A stretch of 64,000 nucleotides of DNA from positions 124,001 to 188,000 of the forward strand of contig JANVFP010000018.1 of assembly GCA_027919835.1 (NCBI GenBank), read 5' to 3'. Position numbers and translations under genes: made by a program. Every line of letters starts with the position of its first letter. Within the stretch, counting starts at the first letter, position 1. The notes under the pieces were generated by a model that was not told the DNA's origin, searched no databases, and saw only the letters and a list, made by a program, of their open reading frames with translations. This document shows positions 40,472 to 51,569 of the stretch, piece after piece. The stretch comes from Lentinula raphanica (Eukaryota > Basidiomycota > Agaricomycetes > Agaricales > Omphalotaceae).

Positions 40472-42191
40472 ATGTCATCAGCTCTCATCCCCTCAAATAT
40501 CGCACTCATGTACGTTTTTTTCCTCCTCGTCTCCGTGTCATAATGCTGAAGACCTCATGTTTCTTTGGCAGAGTTGGTCCTTACGTATGGTTCTTCCTGT
40601 TCATCGTCGTACGTAGACTCATTGCGAGCGATTCAGGTTTTAGGGGGAGTTTTTTCTTATGGATTGTTTGGAATTCTGGTTGTGCAAATATGTAAGTAGC
40701 ATTCACGAGCCTATTCAAGGCGCCGCTGTGCATTCTAACTCTCACGATTATCCAAGTCTTCTACCAATACACGTTCTACCATCGAGACCCAACATGGCTC
40801 AAGGCCTTTGGTCAGTATCCAAGCCCATGATGCTGTAGTATGACACTCACTCGATATATGCAGTCTATGTCCTCGCATGTTTCGACCTCGTCATCACCAT
40901 CCTATGGACGAATTTCATGTGGCAGGTTCTCGCTCAGAACTGGGGTGATCCAGCGATCCTGACGAACGTGAAGAACGCCGCTCCTATTCCTCTATTGTCC
41001 GGAATTGGTGAGACAGATTTATTGTTTTCGTTGGTCGTGTGATGCGTGCTAACTAGGAGAGGTACTACTAGTGGCTAGTATGGCACACTTCTTTTACGCT
41101 TGGCGGATCTACAGACTCACGAGCTCGGTGGTCATCGCTATCTGCATCATCTTGGTATGTCTGTGTGTCTACTAACCGATGGAGTCAGTGTTTGATGATA
41201 CTTATATACAGCTCTCACTAACGACGTGTGCGATGGCTGGATACTCTGGTATCAAGGGAGCACAGATTGGCATAGCTCGCTTCTCGGAAATGGACCCTGA
41301 AGTCTCGGTGCGCTGATATATAGGTTTTCGGAAAGGCAAAGCTCGCTAACACCCCCGACGATATCCTATCCTAGGTTTGGCTCGGCGGAAGCACCTTATG
41401 CGACTTTCTCATCACAGTTGTTCTCGTGATCCAAGTCTGCCTCTATTGCATACTAACAGTTTGTCTGGCATGCTCATGAGAGCTCTAGTTATATCGCTAC
41501 GAGAGACGTTCCTCGTCCGCTCAGACTCGCGACAAGCTACTTCGCCTGATCACTTTGACCGTGGATACGGGTCTAGTGACGACACTCACCGCGCTGATTG
41601 AGCTGTTGTTGTTCAGCCTTTTTCATGACAATACGCTACACTTCATCCCGTATGTTTTTCGCGAAATTGAGTCAAGACTGGCTTGGGAATACTTACGAAA
41701 CTTTCACAGGTTATTCATGCTCAGCAAAGTGTAAGCATCGACTAGACAGAATCTGTCCGTGAAGCATTGACGCATATCCCAACAGGTACTCCAACTGCCT
41801 GCTTGCAAATCTAAACACGAGGACCGTGATCAACACGCAAACGGGCAGCGACACCAAACACCCTCTTTGGGTAGACCTGGACGATACCGGAACGCTCCTT
41901 CACGGGTCAAAGCTCCATCACAACCTTTCGTTGCCCCCGCAAGTCCAGGTGCAAACTACGGTTCGTGAAGATCGTGATATCGAGCTCGTCATTCTACCGG
42001 TAAATGAAGGTTATGTTCTACTCGCGTTGGGACTAACAAAGCAATGATGTATCGCTTAGCAGGATGCAGCACAAGACGAGAGAGACGAGATATGTAGCAT
42101 CCCTGCGGTCGACGACAAAGATTCAGTCACCGACTTACGGACGGAAGACATCACAAACGAGGATCTGCAGTCAAAATCATCGGAATTCTAG
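40472..42191 (+). CDS. DUF6534-type seven-helix membrane protein
   Basis: Twelve exons join in phase to 363 residues: 40472-40509, 40572-40608, 40637-40691, 40757-40810, 40864-41007, 41072-41154, 41212-41307, 41375-41434, 41489-41649, 41710-41730, 41786-41999 and 42063-42191. The N-terminus is SSALIPSNIAL with VLGGVFSYGLFGILVVQI as the first helix. Then come HRDPTWLKAFVYVLACFDLV, SMAHFFYAWRIYRLTSS, STLCDFLITVVLVIQLYR, LTVDTGLVTTLTALIELLLF and the family signature VYSNCLLANLNTR, followed by a polar cytoplasmic tail. The family is large and fungus-specific, of unknown function, placed in the plasma membrane by prediction. The model is clean, so the gene is probably active. Confidence 0.85.
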
Positions 42192-42906
42192 GGGCTCTCT
42201 AGAATCTCTAGATCTACAACCAACCCTACTTCAAGGAATCGAGCTTCAGTTGGACGTGGATTGTGTCCAGAAAATAAAATTAATTGGTCGGTGGAGTTTA
42301 TGCCGGCCTGGTCATGATCAAAGACGCTCTGTATTTTATCTTGTATTACTACTATCAGGAGTCTACACACTGAGCCAGACAGAACACAGGAAAATTTCAC
42401 GGTACAGAATCTTCGAGTGGGAATTGACCGAATCATCCAATCAGTCTGAAATGGCCGAAGCCGTCATTCTTGGCTATCCTCAAACATTTATGAATATCAT
42501 ATCAAAGCCCTCGTCGAGGAATTTGTCTGCGCAGGATGGGAGATCATGATCATGATGGATGAGCATATGGGTACCCCGTGGTATCTTGCGAGCTTTTCCT
42601 CCTCGTAGTATCTAGTCCATGAGAGGTGCGCGTACAATTTCGGACTTCTTTTCTTCCTCTGATGACAATGAAGGCCAATTTCTATGTTGAACTTCGTGTA
42701 CGATGCGGGAGTTGTTGAAGAAGAAAGAAATCAATGAGGTCACAGACTTCACGAGCCATTTGAGCGTTTAAACGTTGTGATAAGACGAACTCGGAGCATG
42801 CAGGGAATGATATATGAGAGTGTTCGAATCAAACGCCTCAACATTCTTTCTTCCTCCCTTCAGAAAAGAGCTGGCCTCTGACATACAAAACCTACAGCGC
42901 GATAAC
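42192..42906. other. Intergenic region, no gene seen
   Basis: The plus-strand open frame in 42064-42549 overlaps the last exon of the membrane protein gene in another frame and has no family resemblance. The rest is the promoter region of the FLGYR copy 3. Confidence 0.4.
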
Positions 42907-43948
42907 ATGTTTCTTCGTCCGATTCTGCTGTGGTATATGTTTTGTTCATCCCACCTGCTGGGTTGCTTCGCCTCTCCGCTATCTCCAGAAACGAATAATC
43001 ACGAACCCTTGACGGCTTCGAATTCGACGAAACCTACTCATGACGCTGATGAAAAAGTGTTTCTTGGATACAGGTATGTATGCGTTAAGCCGCCTCTTGA
43101 TTTTATCCAATATCGCAGGCTTAGTGTGATGATTACAGGTATCTTCGAGGCAGCAGATTCGAGACAGTAAGCCATCAACGAATGTTTTCCAGAAAATCGG
43201 GTTGCTTAGTCGCTTTCGATAGGTCTGCGTACTTTGGGAGTATATGAAACAAAACAATCAGCTAACAGATGTGCCAGCTAAGGGCTCCCGGTTGGGAGAG
43301 GGTGCATATATAGGGCCTAGTCCAGGTAAATGGTCTGGAGATTCAGTGGTACGTCCTTTTTGCTGAAAATGATTGCCCAAGTTACCTGACATGCCCTCTC
43401 GCTCTCTCTGTTAGTGCGGGGTCTGGGCCAACAAGATGAAATTCGAGGCGGCACAACGGGCAAGTGTTTATGCATGGACAACATATCAGTGACCGTCGAA
43501 CTGAATAAACTCCCTCAGCAAGTGATTCCTGATGAGGTAGTGCGCCAACGGATATTTATCTCAGAGTACCTCGAAACCAAACAAAAGCCACCAAAAGAGA
43601 CCATACTTGTTTCTGCTGTCTTTGGTGATCCTGCCCGCCTCAAGGGTTATCAAATGCTCATTCCTCCCTATTTTCTGAGGCCCTCTCTATACAAGAATCG
43701 ACCTGGGGGTGAGGGTGATCTTGGAATAAACGTTCGCTGTATCAAAGCATGTAAGTTGTTTTACCTACTGTCAATGTTTATGGGGTTCAATCATTCTTCT
43801 AGCGAGAGTCTCTGAGCTAGCCGGGAATGCTATAGCACACTGGGAGGACTTCTTTCCAGAGTTGAAGGATGATGAGCATTGGAAAGCTCAGTGGATCGCA
43901 AAGAAGTCCGAGGATTCCAGTATGATAGAGTCAGATTCAAAGGGGTAG
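42907..43948 (+). CDS. Secreted protein, FLGYR family (copy 3), intact
   Basis: Exon 1 (42907-43073) gives a signal peptide (MFLRPILLWYMFCSSHLLG) and ends in VFLGYR. A 28-nt exon (RYLRGSRFET) follows. Then come VCVLWEYMKQNNQLTD...LGEGAYIGP, CGVWANKMKFEAAQR, and, after a 61-nt intron with a GC donor (GCAAGT...CTCAG), QVIPDEVVRQR...ETILVSAVF...YQMLIPPYFLRP...GGEGDLGINVRC, and the tail SELAGNAIAHWEDFFPELKDDEHW (stop 43946-43948). All phases agree. Relative to copies 1 and 2 a block of about 30 residues is shorter after VVRQR. The family function is unknown; a secreted effector or enzyme with an ADP-ribosyltransferase-like pattern is one weak possibility. Confidence 0.72.
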
Positions 43949-45357
43949 TGTAGATACTCTTACATGCTTAGCTAGTGCCCAAAGGAATACGCACGGCGAC
44001 GTTCCCGAGGTTTCTTGAACTTTTTGAAATTTTGAAGAGTGGAATCTCGGCACTGGTCGTCGTCACGATAGGTGGTGTAGTGTTTGACTTTCTTTGTACC
44101 TATAGGAATTCAGATGGGCGTTTGTTTGAGCGTCTACAACTTATTAGAGTACCACCATGATCCACAACAGGCAAACTTTCGAAATCCAGCATTGTTTCTG
44201 CTTCAACATCCATATCCTCTACAAACTCTCTGAGGTCTATTGTGTTCATGGCTCTAATTGATACAACAATTCCGATTCCCGAGAGCTCTGGCTAGCAAAT
44301 GAATTACTTCTACAGCTATCTGACGGTCGACTGTCACCATTCGTTGCATGTGCTGGTGTGGCCATGTTATGAGAATTGGTCCAAGCTCCTCATTACGGCC
44401 TGCGCTGACAACAATAGGTTATGGCAGGTTATGGCATGTCTCGGATTAATATCGTGGTTTGTGGCCGACATCAACAAATGTCAACCTTAACAACGGGGAA
44501 CTGAATGACATGCGATGCTGTTGCTGTTGGACCCTGTCCTTTCGGTTTGTATGAGATAGAGAAGAGACCCAAGCAAAATCTCTCGGAGGGCAATGCTATC
44601 GATTATCGTGCGTCCTTCATTCTTCACTGGAACATACCAGAATTTGACTGGGTCCTTAGTATGCTGCCGTATTTTTCAGAGCAGTTGCTTAGGCCGCGTT
44701 ATCGTCTCATGAACTATACGCTGGCTGGACTGTCGTAATTTCTTCCAGAAACACACAACAATTGGTCGAATGACGCGCTTATTGACAGAATTCGGCCAGG
44801 AACTGTCGACCAATATAATTCTCAAATTTGTAACCACAGAGGAAGATCTCTCAGCAAAACCAACGTTGTGCTTCAAATGACACAGAAAGTTCGATTCTAG
44901 TGTGGTCGGGTTTGCTCTTGAAAAAGCAGAAAAGTCGTCTTCCAATGTCCAGTACTCGATTGTGCTCCTGACCAACCATGCAGGCAGTGAAATCCACGAA
45001 CTTGCGCTACACTTTGACAACAATAGGCTTGATTGAGTACGTTCCGTTCCGTGCTGCTTTCGATCAGCATTGATTGAGGCCAAATCATAGCCCGACTGTT
45101 CAGTATCGATCATGCGCGGGGAGCCTTAAGTACTATTCCTGGAGGTTAGGTCACTATAGCACTTCGCAAAGGTATAAAGAATAAACTCATACTGCATCTT
45201 TTCCTCCAGTCTCTTACATTCCATCGTTTCTTGCCCTTCAGAAATCATCCAGGTTTTACGAACTTTTGAACAATCTTCTACTCCTTCTTGCTTTGGTCAG
45301 TCAATTCATCGAATCCGTGACTTTGCGACGATCTTACCTCTTTCTCGTAGATCCCCG
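43949..45357. other. Upstream region of HMG-like gene 1
   Basis: No gene; frames in the two duplicates (for example 44299-44490 against 48340-48579) are not conserved to their ends, so the region is non-coding. The last 190 bp, including TATAAA at 45173-45178 which lies 185 bp before the ATG, are almost identical in both units and form the promoter. Confidence 0.6.
45173..45178 (+). promoter_or_regulatory. TATA box of HMG-like gene 1
   Basis: GGTATAAAGAATAAACTCAT is conserved in position and sequence in both tandem units (45171 and 49307), 182-185 bp upstream of the start codons. Confidence 0.55.
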
Positions 45358-46683
45358 ATGGCCCATTCCTCTACCCAAGTTTTTTTCGCCAACCCTCAGC
45401 CAGATGTTCTTTCCGATGCTGAGATCAGTCTTGTTCGCAAACTTTTTGCCGATTTCGACCAAGCTTGGAATCATTCCGCCATCCAAGACCGTCTTGGGCA
45501 TGCACGCCGGCACTCTTCTGACTCCTCATCCTTCTTGAATGGGATGACCCTCTTCAGTGTCATCTGGACAAAGTCCAAGCGGGCGGGATTCCACAACTCG
45601 CAAATTGTCTGGAACGCGATGCGTCCGGAGCTGGAGACCAAGGGTGTGCTCCCGAAGCTCGTGTCAAAGTTCAACGAACGCGTATCCGACTACAGGAAGA
45701 AGGGATTGGAAAAGACGTATGAAGCTCCAAAGCGAAGTCCACCAGGCATAAATCAGTCGTTAGGTGATAGCATCTCGAGCGCGTGGAAAGAACACCAGGG
45801 ACAACGAAGATCTAGAGGAACAAAGGCTTCTGGTGCTTCAATGTCTGGATCGTCGCAGACATCTAAAGAGCCCGTTTCATCGACGTTCCTCGTGCGTGAG
45901 CACCCCTCTTCTGCTCTAGAGCCAACGATCGAAAGTGGGAATTGTGCAATACCATCTTCGCTCGCCCAACCTTCTGACAATTTCGAAAACCCACGTCGTT
46001 ATGATGACCCAGAAGAGCTAGCCATGAACAACCAGTTTTATCCTTTGTTCGCCGACCCCCGTCTTCAATCACATTTTCTTCGTCCAATGGGATCTGATGC
46101 TGGTGCGTCTTGGACGCAAACGGAGGCCAATCCGAATTTTGGTTTCGATGGCATGACCCACACGCAGACGTTGGATCACACTGGTTACGAACATTATCAT
46201 TATATGAATCCCCCGTCTTTTAGCAACGAAAGCACGTACATGTATCCTGGTCCCCGGGAAACTCAGCAGAGTGCCGTTTATGGTGTGAGGCCTAGTGCAT
46301 ACAATCCAGCTTCTGCTTCCTCCTCGACTCCAAATAATGCCTCGCAATGGGACTCGTATTCTTCCCAGAATTATCAGCGAACCCAACTGGCGTCGTACCT
46401 CGCTGGAATGAGTACGCAGTCGTATAACGCATCTGCTCCTTTCGATCCAACGACTTCCGCCGCGTTTACGGCGTCACAGAACGATGTTCTCAAAGGAGAT
46501 TGGAACTCCGTCTTTGCGGACGGTTCTCAGGACCAAAGCTACGAACGCATGCAGCACGAACAGGAATTTGGATATGGCGGAGGGCAGGCTCCGTGGGATA
46601 TGATGAACAGCGGATATGGGTCTGGTGGCCGATATGATGACAATACCCACTGTATGATGGGATATGGACAAGGTCAACGCTAG
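45358..46683 (+). CDS. HMG-box-like protein with disordered tail (twin 1)
   Basis: Single exon, 441 residues. I do not recognise a close family. Residues about 50-120 (SFLNGMTLFSVIWTKSKRAG, SQIVWNAMRPELE, LVSKFNERVSDYRKKG) have the hydrophobic pattern of a diverged HMG box: NxxxLF in helix 1, a Trp in helix 2, a YRKK end of helix 3. This is inferred from pattern only. The remaining 300 residues are low-complexity, rich in Ser, Gln, Asn, Pro and Tyr, ending in GYGSGGRYDDNTHCMMGYGQG, typical of disordered activation or condensate-forming regions. A nuclear regulator is the most reasonable hypothesis. The start at 45358 is preferred because the frame and the first 25 residues are identical in the twin. 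Confidence 0.6.
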   Translation: MAHSSTQVFFANPQPDVLSDAEISLVRKLFADFDQAWNHSAIQDRLGHARRHSSDSSSFLNGMTLFSVIWTKSKRAGFHNSQIVWNAMRPELETKGVLPKLVSKFNERVSDYRKKGLEKTYEAPKRSPPGINQSLGDSISSAWKEHQGQRRSRGTKASGASMSGSSQTSKEPVSSTFLVREHPSSALEPTIESGNCAIPSSLAQPSDNFENPRRYDDPEELAMNNQFYPLFADPRLQSHFLRPMGSDAGASWTQTEANPNFGFDGMTHTQTLDHTGYEHYHYMNPPSFSNESTYMYPGPRETQQSAVYGVRPSAYNPASASSSTPNNASQWDSYSSQNYQRTQLASYLAGMSTQSYNASAPFDPTTSAAFTASQNDVLKGDWNSVFADGSQDQSYERMQHEQEFGYGGGQAPWDMMNSGYGSGGRYDDNTHCMMGYGQGQR

Positions 46684-47365
46684 GGCTGCCGACGAGCCCA
46701 GACAATCGAATATACAATGACAGAGATGCGGGAGGAGTGTAGACATCTAAGGCCGGATGATTCATAATAGCTCTGGCTGAACAATACGGACACAGTTACC
46801 TCTAATTTTCTTCATGTTTTGAAATCGCAATTGCTACGCGGAACTTCGGACGCTGAGTATGTTCTAGATCGTGTAGAGTATGAGACTACCATGCATGTAC
46901 TGTATCACTAGCATCATCTTATAGACGAAATTCAACGAGAAACAGAGTGAGAGAGCTAGTGAGAGGTGTTTCTGAGTGAATGCCAAAACCTATCTTTTAT
47001 GTAGATCCCGTACAGACCCGTACGTTGTTCTCACTCTAGCGCGCCTTGTTCTGTTTTGAGTAAATTCAATGATGCCTACATTGCCTTTGTACTGTTTCGG
47101 TGCGCGTTACTCAATCTGAAATACCATCCTTGTATTGAGAGGGAAAGATTCGAGTAGACAAAACTAAGCAAGTCCAACATGGTATGTACAAGCCTTATAT
47201 ACATGGCACAACAAATGCACTAGCAATGTTTCATGTTTTAGGCATCATCGAACAGCTGAATCATTACACTGGACATCCTCGAAATGCAATTGAACATGAA
47301 CGACTTGTGTCTATGAATACATAACTGGATATTGGACAATGGAAACCGGGCATCTTGATGTCCCG
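46684..47365. other. 3' flank of HMG-like gene 1
   Basis: No gene; matches 50772-51569 with many small differences. It is the space between two convergent genes and should hold both polyadenylation regions. Confidence 0.5.
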
Positions 47366-47990
47366 CTTAGCACACAAGTTGCTGCGTGGCTACCTTATGG
47401 AACAGGCGCATGCGTAAGCTTGATTTTTAGAACTGTAATCATAGTCAATAAACGTTCGTAGCTAAGAAAACTTGACGGGCCTCGCCAAGCCCTTCAATGA
47501 GCAGATTGGCTCCCTTCTCTCCAACAAGCCGAAGCGGTAGTTTTCACCTGCTTTCAGTCAGATGCTGATGGTCAATCACCGATGATTCATGGAGGAAAGA
47601 TTTTACAGTGTAGAGCGATGGGTGTCGTGTTCAAGCTATCTCAAATGACAATAGATTGGATATGCACATACCGCCGATACAAATGCAACTTACTGGGCAA
47701 ACATGTACTTCAACTGTGGAAAAACATTCGAACACGTGTTCTGGCCAAAGCTGGATATATCATGCCGAAAATGGTAACTTAACGCCCATAAAAAACAACC
47801 AACACCGCTTTCCTCTCGAGGTTGGAATATCTCATACAGGGAAGATTCAACTCCAGAGCTGGAGAATGATGAGGGTTGTACAGCTTATATTTCGTGGTAA
47901 CCGGAAACCAAGCTCAATGTTAGCTCTATGCTATACTGGTCAACAACCTGGAATACGCTATGGAATAAACCAGACTAAGAACAAGAGTCA
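47366..47990 (-). pseudogene. 3' fragment of alcohol oxidase gene (duplicated)
   Basis: The reverse complement matches the last exons of the alcohol oxidase at 51570-52110, for example the GEKGANLLIEGLG-like block around 47505-47535, the exon around 47680-47780, and the GGAACAGGCGCATGCG stretch. Exons are damaged by substitutions and indels, and the rest of the gene is absent. It was copied along with the HMG-like gene and has decayed since. Confidence 0.8.
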
Positions 47991-49490
47991 ATGAAGTAGC
48001 TGTAACACGAGAACTGTTGTAGGACTCAGGACTTGGCATTCATTTTTGCTTTTGGAATCTTTGACAAACTTACAGGTAGTACTGTAGATGTGTGACACAT
48101 GTGCTGACTGCGAAAATGCACTGAAAGTGGAATGAGGAGGAGAGCATCCAATGGGTGTTGAAAGAGAGAAGTAAAGTGATTAGCGTGGTCTAAAAGACCT
48201 TTCTTGAGGTTTCTCGCCACCGCAGTGTTTAGCTGTGTTTGTACCCAGCAATATCAGATGAGCGTTTGTATGGGCGTCTATAAACTTGAATATGTACCTT
48301 CCGCCATGATCCAACAAACACAATTTTCATAATTCAGCGTTGTTTTCTGCTCCAGACCTCTATTCCTTTGCAGGCTCAGCTGTGGTCTATTGTGCTCATT
48401 TGCTACAACAATTCCGAATCCCGAGACCCTATGGCCAGCAAATGAATCACTTCTACAGCTATCTGACAATCGACTGTCATTCGTTGCATGTGCTGGTGTG
48501 GCCATGTTATGAGAATTGGTCCAAGCTCCTCATTACGGCCTGCGCTGACAACAATAGGTTATGGCATGTCTCGGATTAATATCGAGGTCTGTGGCCGACA
48601 TCAACAAATTTAAATGTCAACCTTAACAACGGGGAACTGAATGACATGCGATGCAGTTGAACCCTGTCCTTTCGGCTTGTATGGGATAGAGAAGAGACCC
48701 AATGAGCATCTCTCGAAGGGCAATGCTATCGCTTATCGTGCGTCTTACTTTCTTCACTGAAGCATATCAGAATCTAACTGGGTCCTTAGTACGTGGCTGG
48801 ATTTTTTCAGAGCAGTTGCTTGAGATGCGTTATCGTCTCATGCACTGATACGCTGGCCGCACTGTCGTAATTTCTTCTAAAAACACACATGAACCTACAA
48901 CAACTGGTTGAATGACGCGTTCATTGACAGAATTCGGCCAGGAACTGTCGACCAATATATCGCCCAAACTTGTAGCCCCAAAGGAAGATCTTCCAGCCCG
49001 TGAAGCCCAACTTTGTGCTTCTAGTGACGCAAAAATCTCGAATCTAATGTCCTTACGTTTGCTCTTGGAAAAGCAGAAGTCCTGTCTCCCAACGTGCGGT
49101 ACTCGATTGTGCTCCTGACCAACCATTCAGGCGGGCCACGAAGTTGCGTTACACTTTGACAACAATAGGCTTGACTGAATACGTTCTATCCTGCTTCCGA
49201 TCAGCATTGATTGAGGCCAAATCATAGCCGACTGTTCAGTATCGATCATGCGCGGGGAGCCATAAGTACTATTCCTGGAGGTTAGGTCACTATAGCACTT
49301 CGCAAAGGTATAAAGAATAAACTCATACTGCATGATTTCCTCCAATCTCTTACATTCCATCGTTTCTTACCCTTCAGAAATCATCCAGGTTTTGTGAACT
49401 TTTGAATAATCTTCTACTCCTTGCTTTGGTCAGTCAAATCATCGAATCCGTGACTTTGCGACAACCTCACCTCTTTCTTGTAGATTCCCG
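47991..49490. other. Junction of the tandem units and upstream region of HMG-like gene 2
   Basis: 47991-48250 is unique junction sequence. From 48250 on it repeats 44110-45357. TATAAA lies at 49309-49314, 182 bp before the ATG of the second twin. No gene seen. Confidence 0.55.
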
Positions 49491-50771
49491 ATGGCCCATT
49501 CCTCTACCCACGTTTTTTTCGCCAACCCTCAGCCAGATGTTCTTTCCGATGCTGAGATCAGTCTTGTTCGCAAACTTTTTGCCGATTTTGACCAAGCTTG
49601 GAATCATTCCGTCATCCAAGACCGTCTTAGGCATGCACGCCGGCACTCTTCTGACTCCTCATCCTTCTTGAACGGGATGACCCTCTTCAGTGTAATTTGG
49701 ACTTCGTCCAAGCGTGCGGATTTCCAGAACTCGAGAGTCGTCTGGATGGCGATGCGTGCGGAATTGGAGACCAATGGTGTGCTCCCGAAGCTCGTGTCAA
49801 AGTTCAATGAACGCGTAGCTGAGTATAGGAAGAAAGGATCGGAAAAGACATATGAAGCTCCAAGGCGAAGCACTCCAGGCGCATCACAGTCGCTGGGTGA
49901 TAGCATTTCGAGCGCTTGGAAGGAACACCAGGAACAGCGTAAAGCCAGAGAAACCAAGGCTTCCGGGAACTTGATCTCGGGATCTTCGCGGACCTCTGGA
50001 GAGCCATCATCGACGTTCTTCGTGCGTGAGAACCCCTCTTCTGTGCGAGGGCCAGCTACGGAAAGTGGGAACTTTGCGGTACCCTCCTCGTTTACACAGC
50101 CTTTCGACAATGTCGGAAACCCAGGTCCTTACGAAGAAGAAGAGTTGGCCAGGAACAACCGGTTTCATCCTTCGTTCGCTGATCCACGTCTTCAATTGCG
50201 CTCTCCCCGTTCGATGGGATCTGGATTCAATGCCATGCCCCAAACGCAGACGTTCAATTACTCTGGTTATGAACATTATTTGAATCCCCCGTCTTTTAGC
50301 AACGAAAGCACGTACATGTATCCTGGTTCCCAGCAATCTCAGCAGAGTGCTGCTCACACAGTGACTCGGCCTGGTGCGTACAGCCCAGCTTCTGCTCCCT
50401 ACTCGACTCCGAATCATGCCTCGCAATGGGACTCGTATCCTGCTCAGGATTATCAGCAAAAGCAGCCGGCGTCGTACCTCCCTGGAACGAGTATGCAGTC
50501 GTACATAACCTCTCCTCCTTTCAATCCAACGATGGGTCCTAATGCTGCCGCGTTAATGGCGTCGCGAAGCGATACGGTGGAAGGCGATTGGAACTCGGTT
50601 TTTGCCGACGGATTTCAGGACCAAGGATACGAAAGGATGCAGCACGAACAAGGATATGAATATAACGGAGGGCAGGCTCAGTGGGACATGATGAACAGCG
50701 GATATGGTTCTGGTGGCGGATATGATGACAATACCCATCGTATGATGGGATACGGACGAGGCCAACGTTAG
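49491..50771 (+). CDS. HMG-box-like protein with disordered tail (twin 2)
   Basis: Single exon, 426 residues, paralogue of the gene at 45358. The first 75 residues differ at only a few positions; the putative HMG-like region is kept (SFLNGMTLFSVIWTSSKRAD, VWMAMRAELETNGVLPKLVS, EYRKKGSEKTYEAP). The middle (about 140-290) has more changes and indels of whole codons, such as loss of part of the Met/His/Gln block, while the end (DWNSVFADGFQDQGYERM ... MMNSGYGSGGGYDDNTHRMM) is again conserved. Both twins are open to the end, so both are probably expressed. Confidence 0.6.
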   Translation: MAHSSTHVFFANPQPDVLSDAEISLVRKLFADFDQAWNHSVIQDRLRHARRHSSDSSSFLNGMTLFSVIWTSSKRADFQNSRVVWMAMRAELETNGVLPKLVSKFNERVAEYRKKGSEKTYEAPRRSTPGASQSLGDSISSAWKEHQEQRKARETKASGNLISGSSRTSGEPSSTFFVRENPSSVRGPATESGNFAVPSSFTQPFDNVGNPGPYEEEELARNNRFHPSFADPRLQLRSPRSMGSGFNAMPQTQTFNYSGYEHYLNPPSFSNESTYMYPGSQQSQQSAAHTVTRPGAYSPASAPYSTPNHASQWDSYPAQDYQQKQPASYLPGTSMQSYITSPPFNPTMGPNAAALMASRSDTVEGDWNSVFADGFQDQGYERMQHEQGYEYNGGQAQWDMMNSGYGSGGGYDDNTHRMMGYGRGQR

Positions 50772-51569
50772 AGCTATGACGAGCCAGAACATCAATATAT
50801 GCCAGCAATATGCAAGCACAGAGGAGTGCGAGGAGTATAAATTTGCATCTACCTCTGAATGATCAACAATAGCTTTGGTCGAACGACAAGGACATCCTTA
50901 CCTGTAGTTTCCTTCATGTTTTGAAATCGCAATCGCTACGCGGAACTTCGGACGCTGTGTACCTTCTAGATCGTGTAGAGTATTAGCATACCATGCATGT
51001 ATTGTATCATTAGCATCATCTTATAGACGAAATTCGACGAGGAATAGAGTGGGAGGTGTCCTGAGTGGGCGAAACCTATCTTTTATTAAGAGTAGTACGT
51101 TGTTCTTGATTTAGCGCGCGTTGTTCTGTTTTTGGTAAGTTATTCATTCCTATTTTGCCTTTGTGCTCTTTCGGTGGGCGTTAGCAATATGCAATACAGG
51201 CTTGTATTCAGAGTAAACGAGAGCAGACAGAGCAGACCAGGGCTAACAAGGTCCCGCATGAGTACATGGCACAACAGTCGTACAAATGAAAACTAGTTGT
51301 GGCATTATACAACCGACGCTGCTGATTTGTGATTGCACTGGGCTGCCTCAAAGTGCGGTTGAACGACTTGAGAATGTGTCTATACAAAGACATATACAAA
51401 GGTACAAGAGAGTGCACCAACATGATATCGTACATAAAATCTTATCATACATACTGCCTACATGATCATCCTTGTTGAATATTTCCGGAAACGTTGTTGA
51501 GAGTCTTATACGCTAACATCGATCAAGTGTCTGATGGATATTGGAGGCCGGACGATCCTGATGTCCCAC
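50772..51569. other. Convergent intergenic space between HMG-like gene 2 and alcohol oxidase
   Basis: No gene seen; equivalent to 46684-47365 in the other unit. Expected to hold polyadenylation sites of both genes. Confidence 0.5.

Larger units (their letters stand above)
44110..47990 (+). repeat. First unit of a direct tandem duplication (about 3.9 kb)
   Basis: Matches 48250-52110 along its whole length: upstream block (AATTACTTCTACAGCTATCTG / AATCACTTCTACAGCTATCTG), the HMG-like gene, its 3' flank, and the 3' end of the alcohol oxidase gene. The unit boundaries are near 44110/48250 and 47990/52110. Confidence 0.85.

Noticed and set aside
42064..42549. 161-codon frame overlapping the end of the DUF6534 gene
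   Set aside because: It uses another frame of the last exon; the in-phase exon ending at 42191 completes the membrane protein.
44676..45113. 145-codon minus-strand frame upstream of HMG-like gene 1
   Set aside because: The second tandem unit has the same DNA but the frame is broken, so it is not a conserved gene.
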